From Malaya genurostris (lineage: Eukaryota > Arthropoda > Insecta > Diptera > Culicidae): DNA of 64,000 nucleotides. Positions 59,378 through 64,000 of the stretch are shown here, piece after piece. Numbering within the stretch: the stretch's first letter is position 1; each line of letters begins with the position of its first letter. The notes under the pieces were generated by a model. The model saw nothing but the letters and a program-made list of their open reading frames with translations. It was not told where the DNA came from and searched no databases. The stretch spans positions 43,709,502 to 43,773,501 of the forward strand of contig NC_080571.1 in the NCBI RefSeq assembly GCF_030247185.1. The letters are read 5' to 3'. The translations under genes and the position numbers were made by a program.

Positions 59378-59530
59378 CGTTTTTCATTGAAAAACACTGG
59401 TGGCGTGGATTGCTCTGGTTTTGCACTTTCGAGCAGAAATGCAACATTCAGGCGGTGTTTCATTGCGATTTCTGCACGAAAGTGCAAAACCAGAGCAATC
59501 CACGCCACCAGTGTTTTTCAATGAAAAACG
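59378..59530. repeat. Near-perfect hairpin, 63-nt stem and 27-nt loop
   Basis: Arms 59378-59440 and 59468-59530 pair with one mismatch (GAGCAG against GTGCAG). The stem contains CACTGGTGGCGTGGATTGCT. No transposon ends or TSD are apparent. It could be a precursor-like structured RNA, a short foldback or a cruciform site. Confidence 0.75.
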
Positions 59531-59903
59531 CCATTAGTCTTATGGTCCCGTACAAACCGTACTGAGTTTTGTTCGGCTATGACAAAATTTTACATCATCG
59601 TTTAAAGCAGAGCTGAAAATAAGCTCATTTTGCGCACGAGAATGTGAATCAAGATTTTGGATTGTAAATCCAAAAAACACTGTGAATTAAAAAATTGGGT
59701 AACAAAACTAAAATTGAGATTATTTTTTTCAAATTATGGGAATTGTATATTACACTGAGTAGCAGCAGACGTTATGCGCTCTTTTTATTGCGCTGAGACA
59801 AATTTGTTCTCATTCTCAGAAGACAACCATGCGCAGGCGAAGAACTTTAGCTGCTCTCAAAAAAAACTCGTTCGCACCTTTATGTACCGCGGCAGAAATG
59901 AAT
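59531..59903. other. Non-coding stretch
   Basis: Nothing recognised. The flanking words AAAATGGAACT and TTCACAAACTTAGGTTCAAA (59325-59370) have a relative near 61270-61310, so an old dispersed repeat surrounds the hairpin. Confidence 0.4.
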
Positions 59904-60761
59904 GTAGGGGGAAGGTGTTCGGTTGCCGGCACCCTACCGTAACTTTTGACAGAAAGCATATAGCGTCAATCCAACAAATGTCATGTGTGTGTGTAATAGC
60001 AGCACGTTCTTTTTGTGCCGAATTGCGAAGCAACCAGTCACTTGTACTTTTTGCAGTGTTCAAAATAACTTTTCATTACGTGAACATCAACACAAAAGTT
60101 TTTTCTGACTTATTTTAGAATATCATAAATTGGAAAGGTGAGTGGATTGAATTTTAATAAGGTGAAATAGATCTATTTCGTGATTTAATACCGGATGCTA
60201 TGAAAATTTTCGCAACCAAAGATTTTTTTTTTGTAATTTTCAAAATGTACACCAATTTTGGTTACCGCCGCCCCATTTTTTTCGACAAATCGTGAAAAAT
60301 TGTCAGTGATATGTAGGCTGCTGTCGAGACAAACATCTAGCTGCTCATACAGCAGATGCTCCGGCAAAGATATTCGACCAAGAGAGCCAAATATTCAACC
60401 AAGAGAGCCAAAACGAAGTAACAATCAGACAATGAAGATTTTTGTCAACGACGCTCCCAAAAAGAATAAGTTCTGTTTTTTCTTTGAAAAGCTGCAGTCT
60501 TTACTTATATTTTTCCATTTTTAGCGAAATTTCTTGGAGTGCCGGTAATCCAACACCTTTTTAAAAATGGCCAAAATTTATCGCTTAACTAAAATGATAA
60601 CATTTTTTTTTCAATAACATGAATCAACTTAGTTTCTTAATCAGTTGTTAGCCAGGGACTTTAGCTTTTCATTGATGTATAGATGTCCGCATAATGTGCA
60701 CTAAGTTAGAAGTTATGAGCAAAAAAGAAAAGGGTGCCGGTAACCGAACACTCTCCCTTAC
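59904..60761. repeat. Inverted terminal-like repeats GTGTTCGGTTRCCGGCACCC
   Basis: 59904-59933 and 60732-60761 are inverted relatives sharing GTGTTCGGTT-CCGGCACCC, 0.8 kb apart, with TA at the outer edges. A third relative (GTGCCGGTAATCCAACACC, 60539-60557) lies inside. They could be ends of one DNA element, or two nested MITEs. The frame at 59774-60118 crosses the left repeat and is not a gene. Confidence 0.6.
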
Positions 60762-62539
60762 AACGCTTTGTTCGCCCTCGCCGCATTTAGCCAAGAACGA
60801 GGTACGAGTGCTCCAGTTTAATAACATTTATACAATTTTGTAAGAATATTGAACCCTACATTTTTTGGCAGTTGTGTTTTCTGAGACTAGTTTAATTACT
60901 TTCCTTGGCGTACGGCACAATTGTTAATAATTTTGAATCTGTTAGATAAAATACATAACATTCAAAATGTGTAGAAAGTTTCCATGCATAAATCAACGCA
61001 TTTGCTCTGAAAATACCGGGGTTTCGACAATAAGTTTGACTTATTAGCTATTCATATTACGCCTAATCACTTTTTGAAACCTGCTATGTTTCAAACAGTA
61101 TCACACACAGGGATTTTCTGATAAAAAGCTTAAAAATAAATGTTTCATTCATGTCTATTCATGTTAACTTCAATATGTGTATTAGGCCGCAGAAAACCTT
61201 TTTTTTTTGCTGTCGCTCATTTGAATCACGATGTGAAAAATTAAAATTATAGTGGTCCGTACCTCTAAAATGGAACTGGTATCGGTCGATTTTCACGAAC
61301 TTAGATTCAAAGTTTGAAGGTGCGTTTGAATTGGCGTAGCAAAATCCTAGACTCCGACGAAATAAACTCACCCAACGAGGCCAAAGTTGTTGATATCGGA
61401 TAATCCATATCTGATCAAATTGACTGATAATCAGCTTTGACATTTACGTCACTTATACCATTATAAAGCTTGCTTCATTTAGAATTGGAACAAACTTATG
61501 CTCCTATTGTGGCGCTCCTGGTGGACGGATTGGGAAGTTCTTGGCGCCCACGTGTCGGGAATTTTGTCAGCTTCACGTATGATTTTTGACATCCCGCAAA
61601 TCGACTGTACTTTGTAAACAATCAACATGGAAGCCGAAAGAAGGAAAAAATTAGAGGGTTGTATTCAAGACACGACCGAGCACAATAACATTAAAAATGA
61701 AACGTTTCTAGGGTCTTCATAATTAATACAAAAATAAAGATGATAATGATGATGATACACTAGACTAAAAACATATTCAATTGACTAATTACAAACTTGT
61801 TCTAGTTTAAGCACTGAGATTGTTAGCGAATGATAAAATTGACAATTAGAATTTTTCTTGATTATTGATTCTATTCAATTTTGATCCCTTTCCACAAATT
61901 TCAAAACTGTTAAGTTTTTGAATAACGTCCTTTAACTAGAAGTCAATTATGATGAATTCAAAGTTACTCGAAAGCTCAATTTTAGATACAAACAATTTAA
62001 ACATTTAAACCTGAACAAATAAAACTTTTATTTTATGATAATAATTTTCGAGAAACGTACAAACTTATTAATTTTATAAACAGTTAATCGATCCAAGAAA
62101 CGATTTTATTTATTTTAACGAAAGATGTTGTACCGGTACACTCAGTAATAGTGTAATTTTATTAATCCTTCTTCAAAATCGTCAATAATCTTCGGAAAAT
62201 GTCGGTAAATAATATGGCAACAATACGAGCAAGAAAGCATGTGAAACAGTCCGCATAAAATATTTAGTTACTTACATTGATTTTGCTTTGGCATATTAGG
62301 AATATACGGAATGGATACGCAACAAAATTCCGAAATTTTGTTAATATTGTAACTTGATGTTATTAACATATGAATGAACATTGTCATAGTTACAACGCGT
62401 GTAGTCATCAGACGTTTATTGTTTTGAAGAAAATAATAATTAAACTGAAACTGGCGGTTAACCAAATTCTACGAGGGTTCCTATTCAAAGGATACATGTA
62501 AAACCGCAGGTAAACTTACCTTGAGTTTATCTTTGATAG
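60762..62539. other. AT-rich non-coding stretch
   Basis: 61390-61466 is the second copy of the dispersed repeat at 13199. No gene was recognised elsewhere. The frame at 61159-61443 is unrelated to known domains. Confidence 0.45.
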
Positions 62540-62690
62540 TATATGATATTGCATCTAATTGAACTGTATATGTGAGCCTGTGGAACTCATTTATACTACT
62601 AAACCGAGGAGGCCGCTTTTAGATAAGTTCCAGAATTTAATTTTGAATCTTTTGAAGCGTTCAATTCCTGGTGGGGCAACAACTTCTTCA
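62540..62690 (-). pseudogene. Jockey ORF2 3'-end scrap
   Basis: A 150-bp block aligns with 24034-24190 of the intact Jockey ORF2: GTGAGCCTGTGGAACTCATT against GTGAGTCTGTGTAACTCATT, and TTTGAAGCGTTCAATTCCTG against TTTGAAGCGTTTTCTTCCTG. It is diverged, with indels, and unflanked by recognisable ends. It represents an older relative of the same family. Confidence 0.75.
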
Positions 62691-62927
62691 GTCACATTGT
62701 CACGTTTTGTTCGTATGGGAATTGAAATTTAAGTATGCAAACCGATCCATTGACAAATTAAAACATTTTTAAGCTTACAATATTGAAGCTTTGGAATAAT
62801 TTAAATTAGGAAAATCCATTAACAAATCATCGAGCAACAAGCGCTGCAAATTAGATCCGCAAAAAATCTATCGCCGATAATTCTAAATTGGCCTGATAGA
62901 TACCAGAGAACCAAAATGAAATACTCA

Positions 62928-63145
62928 ATTCAAACCAATTTTTCAATGGTATGCAATTGAAATATTCAAATAACGTCATCTCATAAGTTTAAGTTAAATG
63001 TTTCCGAATCGATTAGTTGTTGAATTATATAAATCCATCAACAAATGACTGAGTTATAAGCGTTCAAAATTATGACAGCAAAATGTTACGCGATTAGTTT
63101 TGACACCCAGCCTCGGGAAGCGAAGTGTAAGGCATTTTTAATGGC
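62928..63145 (+). repeat. Tc1-like 5'-end repeat, copy 1
   Basis: Aligns with 63541-63780 over about 220 bp (TTTCCGAATCGATT-GTTG, ATCCATCAACAAATGAC, GCGTTCAAAATTATGACA, TAAGGCATTTTTAATG). It is interrupted after the start-codon region by unrelated sequence. Confidence 0.8.
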
Positions 63146-63540
63146 AAAATCGACCAAAAATTTGCTAAATACATGGGATATTTCAAAAGAATCGGTAACC
63201 ACGCTGATTCGGTTCTTCAATAGCTAGATGATATATAAGATACTCAAGCGAACACGGTGTTGCGCAGACAACAGGAAATTTCACCAACACATAATGCAAA
63301 AGCGACAATCCAGCAAGTGAACGCATATACAATCCAGTCATCAGCTCACTGGACGAGCTACTTGTTTCATTCACAGTCAAACATCAACTAGGCAAAGAAA
63401 TATTGTGCAGCCTATATTTATAGATTTCTCTTCATACTACGCAGAACGATGCGGTGTTTTTTATGCATGACGCAAAGCCTCCTATGCCGAACAAGAAGTT
63501 GACGTCATTTTGTATAACGGGGATTGGTGGATGAAAACAT
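63146..63540. other. Spacer between two transposon 5' ends
   Basis: Unrecognised sequence replacing what would be the coding region of copy 1. A minus-strand frame (63183-63380) has no domain. Confidence 0.5.
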
Positions 63541-63780
63541 AGGTCGATTCCAACCATTTTTTCAATAGTATGCTATTGAAATACTGAAACGACGTTGCCA
63601 TATATGTTTAAGTTAAAAGTTTCCGAATCGATTGGTTGTTAAATTATAACAATCCATCAACAAATGACCGAGTTATTAACGTTCAAAATTATGACACAAA
63701 AAGGTTACGCGACTATTTTTGAAACTTTTAATTGACACCCGGCCCCATATAGTGAAGAGTAAGGCATTTTTAATGCCAAA
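63541..63780 (+). repeat. Tc1-like 5'-end repeat, copy 2
   Basis: Second copy of the 62928-63145 block, here continuing into a transposase coding region. It gives the untranslated leader of that element. Confidence 0.8.
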
Positions 63781-64000
63781 AAAAATTGTGCACAGTTATT
63801 TGGAAAATCCATTGTGGTCTGCATCTAGGCTAGCTGAACAGCTGAAATTGCCCAGAAATACCGTATGACGCGTTATCAAACGGTATAAGGAAACAATGAC
63901 GACGATTCGGAAGCCTCAAGCCAATCGTCGGAGTGGAACTGTCGACCGGAAACTGCGTGGTAAGATTTTGAAAACGATTAAAAGGAATCCTAATCTGTCG
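63775..64000 (+). pseudogene. IS630/Tc1-like transposase N-terminus, runs off the window
   Basis: The frame encodes KKIVHSYLENPLWSASRLAE, then QLKLPRNTV and a TGA, then RVIKRYKETMTTIRKPQANR and GKILKTIKRNPNLS at the window end. This is the paired helix-turn-helix DNA-binding start of an IS630/Tc1-type transposase (it resembles the mosquito DD37E group, from memory). The one in-frame TGA already disables it. The catalytic part lies beyond 64000. Confidence 0.75.

Noticed and set aside
59774..60118. 114-codon frame
   Set aside because: It crosses an inverted transposon-like repeat, has no domain, and has an antisense frame over the same bases.

Overview
This is a gene-poor, repeat-dominated stretch of an insect genome, most likely a mosquito (Culicidae). 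That identification is inference. It rests on a Jockey-clade retrotransposon whose proteins resemble the mosquito JAM1/Juan group, tRNA-derived SINEs of mosquito type, several Tc1/mariner remnants, and short dispersed repeats I associate with mosquito DNA. I see no convincing host protein-coding gene, rRNA or tRNA gene. Several AT-average stretches without repeats look like intergenic or intronic host DNA.

Layout. 1-1.8 kb: end of a dispersed repeat built from ~268-bp units, a duplicated 150-bp repeat and a (TA)n run. 2.6-3.2 kb: a decayed Tc1/mariner end. 3.8-9.7 kb: a cluster of pure short-unit satellites (a 10-mer, then 7-, 7-, 7- and 9-mers sharing an AGTC word), one split by a SINE. 11.8-13.1 kb: a hAT-type MITE, a palindromic Mutator-like MITE cluster and a mariner remnant. 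15.9-20.6 kb: two head-to-tail copies of the 268-bp-unit repeat. 20.6-21.8 kb: a broken LINE reverse transcriptase. 23.4-30.2 kb: a three-level nest in which a hAT-type MITE holds a Jockey element, which holds a 5'-truncated LINE carrying RNase H; all three levels have clear target-site duplications (TSDs). 30.3-32.7 kb: a 2.3-kb hairpin element with Transib/RSS-like ends. 33.9-34.6 kb: an internally deleted mariner.

35.6-38.8 kb: a 3.2-kb satellite (10-mer, then 12-mer). 39.9-41.6 kb: a TIR element with subterminal repeats and a nested MITE. 42.9-44.7 kb: sixteen 117-bp units with higher-order structure. 45-48 kb: mostly repeat-poor DNA. 49 kb: a tRNA-derived SINE. 50-51 kb: a GTTACG-rich array with a 410-bp higher-order unit. 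51-53 kb: two Tc1/mariner remnants. 54-57.7 kb: a dead LINE split by a 1.3-kb DNA element whose removal restores the reading frame. 57.8-59.5 kb: a foldback element, a mariner rearranged into a hairpin, and a 63-nt stem-loop. 60-64 kb: TIR fragments, a Jockey scrap, and the start of another IS630/Tc1-like transposon running off the window.

The only long intact reading frame with recognisable function is the 882-residue Jockey ORF2 (endonuclease plus reverse transcriptase). The genes do not form a pathway. The window is best read as a record of layered transposition and satellite expansion.
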